Shown here in pieces: positions 43,689 through 52,383 of a DNA stretch of 64,000 nt. The notes under the pieces were generated by a model. It was not told the DNA's origin and searched no databases. It was given only the letters and a program-made list of their open reading frames with translations. Source of the DNA: JACMQX01 sp040385105 (GTDB lineage Bacteria > Pseudomonadota > Gammaproteobacteria > Burkholderiales > Burkholderiaceae_C). The position numbers and the translations under genes are program-made. Positions within the stretch are counted from its first letter, which is position 1. Each line of letters starts with the position of its first letter. The DNA is taken from assembly GCA_040385105.1 (NCBI GenBank), contig JAZKHY010000061.1:74239-138238 (forward strand), read 5' to 3'.

Positions 43689-43736
43689 GTCTGGCGCTAC
43701 CTTCGGTGCCATCAAACAAATAAAGGAGACAGACAG

Positions 43737-44735
43737 ATGAAAATCACCACACGGCGCACGACACGCCGCACTGTGCTGGGGCTGCTGGCCACGGCATCGC
43801 TCGCGGCCGCAGCCGGCCTCGTACCCCTGCAGGCCCGGGCCCAGTCCGACTGGCCCAACCGGCCGGTGCGCATCATCGTGGCCTACCCGGCCGGTCAGAG
43901 CACCGACATCGCCACCCGCTACTTTGCCGAGAAGCTCACGCGTGCATTCGGCCAGAGTTTTGTGGTGGAGAACCGGCCCGGCGCCGGCGGCAACATCGGC
44001 ACCGCCGCGGCCGCCCGTGCCACGCCTGACGGCTACACCCTGGTCATGGGCGCATCGGGCACGCATGCGATGAACCCGGCCCTGTACCCGAATGTGGGCT
44101 ACGACGCCGACAAGGACTTCGACCCGATCGTGCTCACGGCGCTGATCCCGTTTGCCATCTCGGCATCGCCCAATGCGCCCTTCAGTTCGCTGACCGAGCT
44201 GATCGCCGCTGCCAGGGCCAACCCCGGCAAGATCGACACCGGCATCCCGAGCGTGACCGGCCAGCTGGTGCTGGAGATGCTGCGCGCGCGCGACGTGCCG
44301 CTGTTCGGCGTGCGGTTCAAGGGCTCGGCCGACGCGATGACTGCGGTGCTTGGTGGCCATGTGTCGGTGCTGATCGACACCGTGGCGGCAACGCGCACGC
44401 AGCTTTCAAAGGTCAAGGCGCTGGCAGTCACCACCACCCAGCCGCTGACCTCGATGCCCGGCGTGCGGACTGCGGGTGCGCAGGGCCTGCCCAGCTTCAC
44501 CATCGCCGCCTGGAATGCGCTGATGGCGCCCAAGGGTGTGCCGCCTGAAATTCACGCAAAGCTCGGCGCAGAGATGCGCAAGATCCTTGACCTGCCCGAG
44601 ACGCAGAAGGCCATGACCGACCTGGGCTTCGAGCGCGCGCCGGTGTACACCGTGCCCGAGCTGACCGCATGGCTGCGTGAGGAGCGCCGCAGCTATGCGC
44701 AGATCATCACCGCCGCCAACATGAAGCCCGACTGA
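43737..44735 (+). CDS. Bug/TctC family solute receptor
   Basis: 332 aa; AAGGAG 9 nt before the ATG. The leader TTRRTTRRTVLGLLATASLAA has twin arginines, so Tat export is possible. Bug motifs: VRIIVAYPAGQSTDIATRYF, VENRPGAGGNIGTAAA and TPDGYTLVMG. Follows the FMN oxidase and precedes the dioxygenase gene, presumably one transcript. Again no TctAB partner nearby. Confidence 0.93.
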   Translation: MKITTRRTTRRTVLGLLATASLAAAAGLVPLQARAQSDWPNRPVRIIVAYPAGQSTDIATRYFAEKLTRAFGQSFVVENRPGAGGNIGTAAAARATPDGYTLVMGASGTHAMNPALYPNVGYDADKDFDPIVLTALIPFAISASPNAPFSSLTELIAAARANPGKIDTGIPSVTGQLVLEMLRARDVPLFGVRFKGSADAMTAVLGGHVSVLIDTVAATRTQLSKVKALAVTTTQPLTSMPGVRTAGAQGLPSFTIAAWNALMAPKGVPPEIHAKLGAEMRKILDLPETQKAMTDLGFERAPVYTVPELTAWLREERRSYAQIITAANMKPD

Positions 44736-44791
44736 AACGCCGCAAACCCATACCCAGACAAACCGACAGAGACAGAGAGAGCAAGACCCCC

Positions 44792-45670
44792 ATGACCACC
44801 ATCAAGACCACCCCCCTGCATTCGGACTTCGCCGTCCAGGTTCACGCAACCATCATGGACATCGTTGACGACGCCGATGCCATCGGCCAGCTCAAGGAAA
44901 TCTGGCAGAAGTCGCCGGTGATGATCTTCCGCCGCCAGTCGCTGGACGAGTCCGAGCTGGTGCGCTTCACCGAGCAGTTCGGCCACTGCGAGTCGTCGGC
45001 CCGCAAGGACATCCAGTCGCCGTACCACGAGCAGATCATCTACTTCAGCACGCTCAAGTACAACGACGGCCGCTTCGTCGGCGGTTTTGCCGGCGGGGAA
45101 GACGTGGACTGGCATTCAGACCAGACCTTCCAGGTGCGCCCGGCCACCGGCGCCATCCTGTACGGCACGGAAGTGCCGCGTGACGGCGGCGACATCTACT
45201 GGGCCAACCAGTACGGCGCCTGGGACCTGCTGCCCAAAGACATCCAGCAGCTCATTGACGGCCGCACCGGCGTCTACCGCTATGCCAAGCGCTACGCGAT
45301 GCTCAACACGCTGGAGCTCAAGGACAAGAAAAAGGCCAACGCCATGCTGAGCCTGCCCGATGCCCGCCACCCGGTGGTGCTGACCCACCCGGTCACCGGC
45401 CGCAAGGCGCTCTATGCGGACCAGACCACGCTGATTGCCATTGAAGGCCTGAGCGAAGAAGAGAATGCGCGCGTGCTGCCCGTGCTGTTCAAGGCCGGCG
45501 GCGACCCGTCGCTGGCCTACCGCCACAAGGTCAACAACGGCGACCTGATGATGTGGGACAACGGCTGCACCCAGCACCGCCGTGACGAGATGTTCATCAC
45601 CCAGCCGCGGCTGATGAAGCGCACCACCTTCCGCCTGTCCGCCGCCGACTACTGCGTGCCCCACGCCTGA
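44792..45670 (+). CDS. TauD/TfdA-type Fe(II)/2-oxoglutarate dioxygenase
   Basis: 292 aa. The facial triad is visible: H108 and D110 (DWHSDQTF) and H262 (CTQHRRDEM); the Arg about 13 residues later (MKRTTFR) suits 2-oxoglutarate binding. Members hydroxylate taurine, 2,4-D, carnitine precursors and other small acids. Here it lies between a Bug receptor and a PanE-like reductase (16-bp gap), consistent with oxidative processing of an imported acid. Substrate unknown. Confidence 0.9.
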   Translation: MTTIKTTPLHSDFAVQVHATIMDIVDDADAIGQLKEIWQKSPVMIFRRQSLDESELVRFTEQFGHCESSARKDIQSPYHEQIIYFSTLKYNDGRFVGGFAGGEDVDWHSDQTFQVRPATGAILYGTEVPRDGGDIYWANQYGAWDLLPKDIQQLIDGRTGVYRYAKRYAMLNTLELKDKKKANAMLSLPDARHPVVLTHPVTGRKALYADQTTLIAIEGLSEEENARVLPVLFKAGGDPSLAYRHKVNNGDLMMWDNGCTQHRRDEMFITQPRLMKRTTFRLSAADYCVPHA

Positions 45671-45686
45671 CACCGGAGCTTTTTGC

Positions 45687-46739
45687 ATGACGCGTGTATG
45701 CATCGTCGGCGCCGGAGCCGTCGGCGGTTATGTGGGTGCGCACCTGGCGAAAGCCGGTGTCGACACCATCCTGGTGGACGCATGGCCCGAGCATGTGCAG
45801 GCCATGCGCAGCAACGGCCTCACCGTTGAAGGCATGAACGGCGCCGGCTCGGTGCATGCGCAGGTGCGGGCGCTGCACATCAGCGACGTGCCGCAGCTGG
45901 TGCGCGAGGCGCCGATTGACGTTGCGTTCATCGCCGTCAAGTCCTACGACACCCTGTGGGCCACGCAGCTGGTCCTGCCCTATGTGTCGCCGACCGGCTG
46001 CTTTGTGTCGCTGCAGAACGGCATCAATGAAGACCTGATCGCGGGCATCGTGGGCTGGCGGCGGGTGCTGGGCTGCGCGGTGAGCGCGCTGGCGGCAGAA
46101 CTGGTGGGGCCGGGGCGCATTGTGCGCAATTCGCCGCTGGGCGATGAAAAGAAGGCGGGCTACCGCGTGGGCGAACCCAGCGGCCAGGTGACGCCGCGTG
46201 CCGAACTCGTGGCCGGCCTGCTGCGCCATGGCGACACCTGCAAGCTCACCCAGAACCTCTGGGGCGAGCGCTGGTCCAAGCTGGCGATCAATGCCATGCG
46301 CAACGGCGTCTGCGCCCTCACCGGCATGACCGGCAAGGAGCGCGACACCAACGACGTGTCGCGCAACCTGACCATTGCGCTGGGCAGCTCCTGCGTGCGC
46401 GTCGGCCGTGCCATGGGCCTGGCGCTGGAGCCCGTCGGCGGGCTCGACCTTGATTTGCTGGCCCGGGCCGACACCGACCCGGCCGCCAACGAGGCCATCA
46501 CGAAGATGATCATGGAAGTGGCCAACTCCCGCAGCGATGCCCAGCGGCCTTCCATGGGGCAGGACATCAAGAAGGGCCGTCGCACCGAGACCGACGACAT
46601 CAACGGCCTGGTCGCGCGGCGCGGCGAGGAGGTCGGCATTGACGTGACCTGCCACCGGCGGGTCAACGACATCATCCAGCGCATCGAGCGTGGCGAGCTG
46701 GTGCCCAGCCCCGCGCTGCTGAAGGAGATCGTGCAGTGA
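45687..46739 (+). CDS. Ketopantoate reductase (ApbA/PanE) family protein
   Basis: 350 aa, longer than true PanE (~300). N-terminal Rossmann GAGAVGGYVGAHLAKAG (from residue 8), VKSYDT with the NADPH-binding area, and a C-terminal helical domain with LWGERWSKLAINAMRNGVCA, which contains the conserved Lys-Asn pair. In catabolic clusters such proteins reduce or oxidise other 2-oxo/2-hydroxy acids, so a pathway role is likelier than pantothenate synthesis. The stop overlaps the next start (GTGA). Confidence 0.85.
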   Translation: MTRVCIVGAGAVGGYVGAHLAKAGVDTILVDAWPEHVQAMRSNGLTVEGMNGAGSVHAQVRALHISDVPQLVREAPIDVAFIAVKSYDTLWATQLVLPYVSPTGCFVSLQNGINEDLIAGIVGWRRVLGCAVSALAAELVGPGRIVRNSPLGDEKKAGYRVGEPSGQVTPRAELVAGLLRHGDTCKLTQNLWGERWSKLAINAMRNGVCALTGMTGKERDTNDVSRNLTIALGSSCVRVGRAMGLALEPVGGLDLDLLARADTDPAANEAITKMIMEVANSRSDAQRPSMGQDIKKGRRTETDDINGLVARRGEEVGIDVTCHRRVNDIIQRIERGELVPSPALLKEIVQ

Positions 46740-47611
46740 CGCTTCCACACGGCTCATGCGACTGCCACACGCATGTCTTCCTGGACGCGCAGGCCTTCCC
46801 TTTCTGGCCGTCGCGCCGCTACACGCCGCCGCCCGCAACCATCGAGGCGCTGGCGCAGCGCCTTGACGCGCTGGGCCTGGAGCGCGTGGTGATCGTGCAG
46901 CCCAGTGTGTACGGGCCGGACAACGCGGCGACGCTGCAGGCGCTGCGCGTGCTTGGCCCGGGCCGCGCGCGTGGCGTGGCGGTGATTGAAGACGACGTGA
47001 CCGATGCTGCGCTCAATGGGCTCCATGCCGCCGGCGTGCGCGGCGTGCGGGTGAACCTGGAAGTTGACGGCGCGAGCGACCCGGCCCCCGCCGCCGCCGC
47101 GATGCGCCGCACCGCCGAGCGCGTCGCGCCCTGGGGCTGGCATGTGCAGGTCTATGCCAGCATGCCGCTGCTGGCAGCCTGCAGCGCCACGCTTGGAGCG
47201 CTGCCCGTGCCCGTCGTGCTCGACCACTTTGCCGGCGCGCGCGCAGGGCAGGGCGCGCAGCAGGAAGGGCTGGGCCCGGTGCTCAAGCTTGTGGAAAGCG
47301 GCAAGGCCTATGTGAAGCTCTCCGCGCCGTACCGCTGCGCAACCCGGGACGGCTACACCGACATTGACCCGCTGGCGGCCCTGTTCATCCAGGCCAATCC
47401 GCAGCGCATGGTCTGGGGTAGCGACTGGCCGCACCCTCGGCCCGGCAGCCAGCCCCTGGCCACCGACATCAGCCAGCCGTTCGATATTGACGCCGTCCAG
47501 GTGCTGGCGCAGCTGCGCCGCTGGGCGGGAGACGACGCCATGCTGAAAACCATCCTCGCGGACAACCCGCAACGGCTGTACGACTTCAAACACGTGACTT
47601 CAACTGACTGA
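46736..47611 (+). CDS. Amidohydrolase-2 family protein (2-pyrone-4,6-dicarboxylate lactonase-like)
   Basis: 291 aa from GTG 46736. The metal-site CDCHTHVF holds H11 and H13; later VLDHFAGA, YVKLSAPYR and GSDWPHP supply the remaining family residues. The PDC lactonase LigI has the same plan (CHxHVF, LDHxG, WGSDWPHP). It probably hydrolyses a lactone or cyclic ester in the cytoplasm. Cotranscribed with the PanE-like gene and followed 29 bp later by a TRAP operon. Confidence 0.85.
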   Translation: MTLPHGSCDCHTHVFLDAQAFPFWPSRRYTPPPATIEALAQRLDALGLERVVIVQPSVYGPDNAATLQALRVLGPGRARGVAVIEDDVTDAALNGLHAAGVRGVRVNLEVDGASDPAPAAAAMRRTAERVAPWGWHVQVYASMPLLAACSATLGALPVPVVLDHFAGARAGQGAQQEGLGPVLKLVESGKAYVKLSAPYRCATRDGYTDIDPLAALFIQANPQRMVWGSDWPHPRPGSQPLATDISQPFDIDAVQVLAQLRRWAGDDAMLKTILADNPQRLYDFKHVTSTD

Positions 47612-47640
47612 CTCAAAAGATTTACCCAGGAGACAACCCC

Positions 47641-48639
47641 ATGTTCAAGAATTTCAAGCGCATCATCGGCCTGACCGTGCTGTCGGCCTTCTGCCTTGGC
47701 GCCAGCGCCCAGGCACCCACCGTCATCAAGCTCGGCTGGGCCACGTCCGACAGCGCCACCGACCCGCTGGCCGTCGGCGCCCGCGCCTTCAAGACCGCGC
47801 TGGAAAAGCGCTCGGCCGGCAGCATGCAGGTGCAGCTCTACCCGAACCGCCAGATCGGCGACGAGAAGCAGCTGGTGGAAGGCCTGCGCTTCGGCACGGT
47901 GGACGCCGCGGTGGTGACCAATGCCGTCACCGCCCAGGCCGAGCCGGCCTTCCAGGTGCTGGACCTGCCTTTCATCTTTGCCAACGAGGCGCAGGTGCAG
48001 AAGGTGCTGGACGGCCCGATCGGCGCGGACCTGGGCAAGCGCCTCAATGCCAAGGGCATCGTGGTGCTCGGCTACTTTGAAGGCGGCTTCCGCAGCATGA
48101 TCAACAACAAGCGGCCGCTGCAGATGCCGGCCGACATGGGCGGCGTCAAGGTGCGGGTCATGCAGAACCCGGTGTACATCGACCTTGTCAACTCGCTGGG
48201 CGGCGCTGCCGTGCCGATGGCCTTTGGCGAAACCGTCACCGCCATCCAGCAGGGCACGATTGATGGCCTGGAACTGCCGATTGCCCTGATCGAGCCGCTC
48301 AAGATCAACGAGTTCACCAAATTCCTGTCGCTCACCAACCATACCTTCACTGCCTATGAGCTGATGATCGGCAAGCGGCTGATGGACAGGTTCACCCCGC
48401 AGCAGCAGGCCACGATCAACGCGGCGGCAAAGGAAGCGGTGGAAGAGCAGCGCAAGTTCATGTCCACCGAGACGCCCAAGGCGCTGGCGAGCCTTGAGAA
48501 GTCGGGCATGAAGGTCAACCAGATCTCCGACGTCGGCGCCTTCCGCAAGGCCGTCGGCCCGGTGTATGACAAGGCCCGCAAGGATGGCCATGGCGCATTG
48601 CTGGACGCGATCCTCGCCTCGACCGGCGGCGCCCGGTGA
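47641..48639 (+). CDS. dctP: TRAP transporter substrate-binding protein (DctP family), system 2
   Basis: 332 aa; CAGGAG 7 nt before ATG 47641. Signal peptide FKRIIGLTVLSAFCLGASAQ. DctP landmarks: LGWATSDSATDPLAVGARAF, QIGDEKQLVEGLRFGTVDAA, LDLPFIF and TAIQQGTIDGLELPI. Probably the importer for the lactone or acid handled by the enzymes just upstream. Overlaps the small permease gene by 4 bp. Confidence 0.92.
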   Translation: MFKNFKRIIGLTVLSAFCLGASAQAPTVIKLGWATSDSATDPLAVGARAFKTALEKRSAGSMQVQLYPNRQIGDEKQLVEGLRFGTVDAAVVTNAVTAQAEPAFQVLDLPFIFANEAQVQKVLDGPIGADLGKRLNAKGIVVLGYFEGGFRSMINNKRPLQMPADMGGVKVRVMQNPVYIDLVNSLGGAAVPMAFGETVTAIQQGTIDGLELPIALIEPLKINEFTKFLSLTNHTFTAYELMIGKRLMDRFTPQQQATINAAAKEAVEEQRKFMSTETPKALASLEKSGMKVNQISDVGAFRKAVGPVYDKARKDGHGALLDAILASTGGAR

Positions 48640-49148
48640 AGCAGGTGCTGGCCACTGCGGTCGGCTGGATCGCAAAGTCCACCGAGGCCGCGGTCCGGCT
48701 GCTGACAGTGGTCATGCTCGCGGTGCTGGCGTTCCAGGTGTTCATGCGGTCGGCGCTCAACCTGCCGCCCTCATGGACGGAAGAGGTGGCCCTGCTGGCC
48801 TTCAGCTGGACAGTGCTGCTGGGTATTGCCTACGGCGTGCGCGAGGGCATCCATGTGCGCATGGACATGCTGCTGGACGTCTTTCCGCCAATCGTGCGGG
48901 GGCTGTTCGAGCGGGCGGTGCTGGCGCTCGTCACCTGCGTGGGCCTGTTCCTGGCCTGGTCGGGTTGGAACTATGTCGAAAGCTCGGCAGGCACCCGGTC
49001 GGCTGCGATTGCCTATCCGATGCCGTTGCTGTATTCAAGCGTGGTGGTCTGCGGCGTCCTGATCGCCCTGTTCGGCCTGGAACGGATGGTTCTATATGGC
49101 CGTGAAAGCCCCGATGACCGTGATGGCCTGAGCCCTGAAGGCGTTTGA
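48636..49148 (+). CDS. dctQ: TRAP transporter small permease (DctQ family), system 2
   Basis: 170 aa from GTG 48636 overlapping the dctP stop. Four helices: LLTVVMLAVLAFQVFMRS, then TEEVALLAFSWTVLLGIAYG, VREGIHVRMDMLLD in the conserved loop, and two C-terminal segments. Inner-membrane subunit of the TRAP importer. Confidence 0.88.
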   Translation: MKQVLATAVGWIAKSTEAAVRLLTVVMLAVLAFQVFMRSALNLPPSWTEEVALLAFSWTVLLGIAYGVREGIHVRMDMLLDVFPPIVRGLFERAVLALVTCVGLFLAWSGWNYVESSAGTRSAAIAYPMPLLYSSVVVCGVLIALFGLERMVLYGRESPDDRDGLSPEGV

Positions 49149-49150
49149 GC

Positions 49151-50422
49151 ATGTCTGTTGTTGCCTTGATCCTTTCGCTGGGCTTCGCCAGCCTCGTCAT
49201 CGTCGGTGTTCCTTTTGCCTTCGCGCTGGCGGTCTGCGTGACTGCGGCGATTTTTGTGACCGGCATGGACCCGATGCTGCTGCCCCAGACGCTGGTGGCG
49301 GGCACGCAGAGCTTCAGCCTGCTGGCGATTCCCTTCTTCATGCTGGCGGGCGAGGTCATGTCGGCCGGCGGCCTGTCGCGCCGCCTCGTCAATGTGGCGG
49401 ACGTCTTTGTGCGGCACTTGCCCGGCGGACTCGGCCTGGTCACCATCCTGGCGGCGCTGGTGTTTGCGGCAGTCAGCGGCTCGGCACCGGCGACCACCGC
49501 CGCGATTGGCGCGGTCATGATCCCGGCGATGGCGGAGCGGGGTTACTCCAAGGCTTACGCCACGGCGCTGAGCGTGAGCGCGGGTGTGCTCGCGCCGCTG
49601 ATCCCGCCGTCGATCGCGTTCGTGATCTGGGGCGTGATTGCCGAGCAGTCGATCGCCAAGCTGTTCCTCTCTGGTGTGTTACCCGGCCTGCTGATGGCGG
49701 CCGGCATGGTGGTGCTGGTGCTGCTGCATGCGAAGAAGTCGCAGATCGCCCGTGACCCGAGGGCGACCTGGGGCGAGGTCAAAACGGCCGTGCGCGACGG
49801 CGTCTGGGTGCTGCTGGCACCGGTGATCGTGCTCGGCGGCATCTACATGGGCATCTTCACCCCGACCGAAGCGGCCGTGGTGGCCTGCGTTTACACCCTG
49901 TTCATTGCGATGGTGGTGGAGCGGACGGTCAGCGTGCGGCAACTCGGCGGCGTCATCAGCCGCGCCATTTCCACCACGGCGATGGTGCTGGCCATCGTCG
50001 GCTTCTCGCAGGGCTTCGGCATCCTCATCGCGCAGGAGCAGCTGGCGTCCGGCCTGACCTCGTGGCTGGCCGCCAATGTGCATGACAAGTGGGTCATGCT
50101 GGCGGTGCTGAACGTCGGCTTCTTCCTGCTGGCGGCAGTGATGGACGAGATTGCGATCATGGTCATCCTCGGGCCGATGCTGATTGCGATCTCGCGCCAG
50201 TACGGGGTGGACCCGATCCACTTCGGCAGCATGATCGTGACCAATGTGGCCATCGGCATGGCAGCGCCGCCCATCGGGTACTGCCTGTTCGTCGGCATGG
50301 CCATCAGCAAGCTCAGGCTGTGGGACGTGGCCCGCGCCATCATGCCGTTCGTGCTGATGATGCTGGTGGTGCTGATGCTCGTGACCTATGTGCCCGCGTT
50401 CTCGCTGGCCCTGGTGCGATGA
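49151..50422 (+). CDS. dctM: TRAP transporter large permease (DctM family), system 2
   Basis: 423 aa from ATG 49151; a TTG six bases earlier overlaps the dctQ stop and is an alternative. Motifs SGSAPATTAAIGAVMIPAM, LIPPSIAFVIWGVIAEQ, GIFTPTEAAVVACVY and AAPPIGYCLFVGMA identify DctM. About 12 membrane segments. Its stop is 18 bp from the second IclR gene, so the regulator may be cotranscribed. Confidence 0.93.
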   Translation: MSVVALILSLGFASLVIVGVPFAFALAVCVTAAIFVTGMDPMLLPQTLVAGTQSFSLLAIPFFMLAGEVMSAGGLSRRLVNVADVFVRHLPGGLGLVTILAALVFAAVSGSAPATTAAIGAVMIPAMAERGYSKAYATALSVSAGVLAPLIPPSIAFVIWGVIAEQSIAKLFLSGVLPGLLMAAGMVVLVLLHAKKSQIARDPRATWGEVKTAVRDGVWVLLAPVIVLGGIYMGIFTPTEAAVVACVYTLFIAMVVERTVSVRQLGGVISRAISTTAMVLAIVGFSQGFGILIAQEQLASGLTSWLAANVHDKWVMLAVLNVGFFLLAAVMDEIAIMVILGPMLIAISRQYGVDPIHFGSMIVTNVAIGMAAPPIGYCLFVGMAISKLRLWDVARAIMPFVLMMLVVLMLVTYVPAFSLALVR

Positions 50423-50440
50423 AGCTGCGAAGATGCCGCC

Positions 50441-51271
50441 ATGAAGACACCGGCCTTCGACCTTGACGAGCTGGCGCAGCAATCACCCGCTGCCGGTGCC
50501 GGTGAGCGGCCCGGCACGCGCAGCCTGGGCCGGGTCACCAGGCTGATGCGCATGGTGGCCTCGCGGCCACAGTTTGGCTGGCGCCTGTCTGACCTGGCGG
50601 CCGCCTGCGACCTGGACCGGGCCACGGTGCACCGCATGCTGGCTTTCCTGGTGGAGGAACGCCTGGTGGAGCAGCGCGCGGCTGACCGCCACTACCTGCC
50701 CGGCCCGCTGATGTTCGAGCTGGGTCTGGCGCTGCCGGACCACATGCGCTTCCAGCGCCGCGCCGAGACGGTGGTGGGCGCGTTCGGCAGGCGGCTGGGC
50801 GGCATCGGGGTGCTGCTGCTGCGCAGCGGCAATGAGTATGTGTGCAGCGTGCGGGCCGGCTCGCTGCCGCTGAACGGCTCGGTGCTCTACCCGGGCAACC
50901 GCCGGCCGCTGTTCACCTCGGCCGGCGGCGTGGCCATCCTGCAGACCCTGCCCGCGGATGAGATGCGCGCGGTACTTCTGGACAACGTGGCGCAGGAAGT
51001 GGCGCGCTGCGGCACCGAAAGGCTGGCCGCGCTGCAGCGCATGCGCGAACGCTCGGACCGCCATGGCTTCGGCGTGAACCTCGGTGATGTGGTGCCCGGC
51101 ATCCATGCCTTTGCGGTGCCGGTGTGCGGAACGGCCGGCAACACGGTTGCATCGGTAGGCCTGCTCGGCCCGCCGGACCTCTATGGCGAGCGGGATGTGA
51201 ACCGGCTGCGTGACGAACTGCAGGCGACAGGCGCGTTGCTTGCGGAAGACCTCCGCAAGCTCAACATGTAG
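50441..51271 (+). CDS. IclR family transcriptional regulator, copy 2
   Basis: 276 aa. Winged helix FGWRLSDLAAACDLDRATVHR near residues 45-65 and effector domain with VLYPGNRRPLFTSAGGVAIL and RHGFGVNLGDVVPGIHAFAV. Nearly colinear with the regulator at 41565, with long identical runs through both domains, so they arose by duplication and may share operators. It closes the second catabolic block and ends 12 bp before a convergent SRPBCC gene. Confidence 0.9.
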   Translation: MKTPAFDLDELAQQSPAAGAGERPGTRSLGRVTRLMRMVASRPQFGWRLSDLAAACDLDRATVHRMLAFLVEERLVEQRAADRHYLPGPLMFELGLALPDHMRFQRRAETVVGAFGRRLGGIGVLLLRSGNEYVCSVRAGSLPLNGSVLYPGNRRPLFTSAGGVAILQTLPADEMRAVLLDNVAQEVARCGTERLAALQRMRERSDRHGFGVNLGDVVPGIHAFAVPVCGTAGNTVASVGLLGPPDLYGERDVNRLRDELQATGALLAEDLRKLNM

Positions 51272-51283
51272 TCCCGCGGGGCG

Positions 51284-51754
51284 TCAGACCTCGCCGCCGA
51301 ATTTCTTGATGAGGTTGGCGATGTATTTGTCGACCAGCTTTTCAAACTCACCCTCGACCACTGGCGCAACGACCATTTTCATCAAGCCCGGCAGGGGCAG
51401 GGTGATTTCACCGTCGATCTTGAGCTCGATGGCGGTGGACTTCTTGTTGTCCTTGATCTTCCAGCTGCCGCCCACCAGCGCATTGCCCACGCCGGGAACA
51501 GGCTTCCAGATGACGGTGCCCTTGGCCTGGTTGCTGGTGTATTTGGAGGCATAGACGGTCTGGATGTTCACCTGCGCGGTGCCGACCTTTTCCATCTCCC
51601 ACTTGTAGACGCCGTCGCCCATGTCGGTGAGCTTCTCGACCTTGGGGAAGTGCGACACCGAGGTGGGCACGTCGGACAAAACCGCAAACACATCGGCCGC
51701 CTTGGCCTTGACTTCAAATTCATAGCCCAGATCGATGGTGACGGTGACTGCCAT
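51284..51754 (-). CDS. SRPBCC family protein
   Basis: 156 aa. START/Bet v 1-like helix-grip sequence: AADVFAVLSDVPTSVSHFPK, VYKWEMEKVGTA, then strands ending VEGEFEKLVDKYIANLIKKF in the long C-terminal helix. No signal peptide. Members bind hydrophobic ligands or polyketides; the function here is unknown. ATG 51754 begins MAVTVTIDLGYEFEV. Confidence 0.82.
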   Translation of the reverse strand: MAVTVTIDLGYEFEVKAKAADVFAVLSDVPTSVSHFPKVEKLTDMGDGVYKWEMEKVGTAQVNIQTVYASKYTSNQAKGTVIWKPVPGVGNALVGGSWKIKDNKKSTAIELKIDGEITLPLPGLMKMVVAPVVEGEFEKLVDKYIANLIKKFGGEV

Positions 51755-51871
51755 GCTTGCCTCGGTTTTGTTGTGGATGGATGGGCCGCATTGTGCCCCG
51801 GCAGGCCGCGCCTGAACAGGCGGGCTTGCCCTGATTCTGCCCGGCTTGCCCGGGCAGTCATCGGATGGGGA

Positions 51872-52234
51872 TCAGGAAGCGCGGCGGGCGCGGGCCTTGC
51901 GGAAGGCCGAGGCGGGCTGGTGTGCGGGGATCCTGCGGGCCAGTTCGCCGCCGATCTTCACGGTGGCATTCACCACGGCTTCGGCGCCGGTGGCGGTGAT
52001 GTCCACGCTCTTGCTGTAGACGCGGCCAATGGCCTTGCGGGTGTTGCGCGCATTGGCAACGGTTTCTTCGCTCAGCTCGGGGCGGGACTTGGCGAGAGCC
52101 GCCTCAAAACGCTTGTGGGCCAGCTCGGCAACCTTGTCGGCGCCGCTGCGGTAGGCCTTGATGGCGCGCTTTGCGTTCTTGTCGTAGGCCAGGACGAAAT
52201 CGTTGGCGGCGGTGCTGAAATTCTTGGCGGTCAT
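51872..52234 (-). CDS. Small helical phasin-like hypothetical protein
   Basis: 120 aa, Ala/Lys-rich, helical throughout (YDKNAKRAIKAYRSGADKVA, RFEAALAKSRPELSEE). A basic C-terminus ends ARRAS. The composition and amphipathic pattern resemble phasins or granule-associated proteins, but the family is not certain. AAGGAA precedes ATG 52234 by 6 nt. Alone between the SRPBCC gene and the divergent ylqF. Confidence 0.6.
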   Translation of the reverse strand: MTAKNFSTAANDFVLAYDKNAKRAIKAYRSGADKVAELAHKRFEAALAKSRPELSEETVANARNTRKAIGRVYSKSVDITATGAEAVVNATVKIGGELARRIPAHQPASAFRKARARRAS

Positions 52235-52383
52235 GGATGTTCCTTTGGTGATCAGGGGTGATGGGGAAATTCTGACCGCTTGCCGTAGTACGCTGCACCT
52301 AATACCGGCCGCTTTCCTAGAGCTTGCCGTCTAAGATAGCCCCCTTGCAATGCGCGATTGCGCACAGAAAGACACTTCCGCCC

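Noticed and set aside
51255..51271. CTCAACATG at the end of the second IclR gene, similar to motif 2
   Set aside because: Lacks the TGAA half; similarity follows from the paralogous protein C-terminus.
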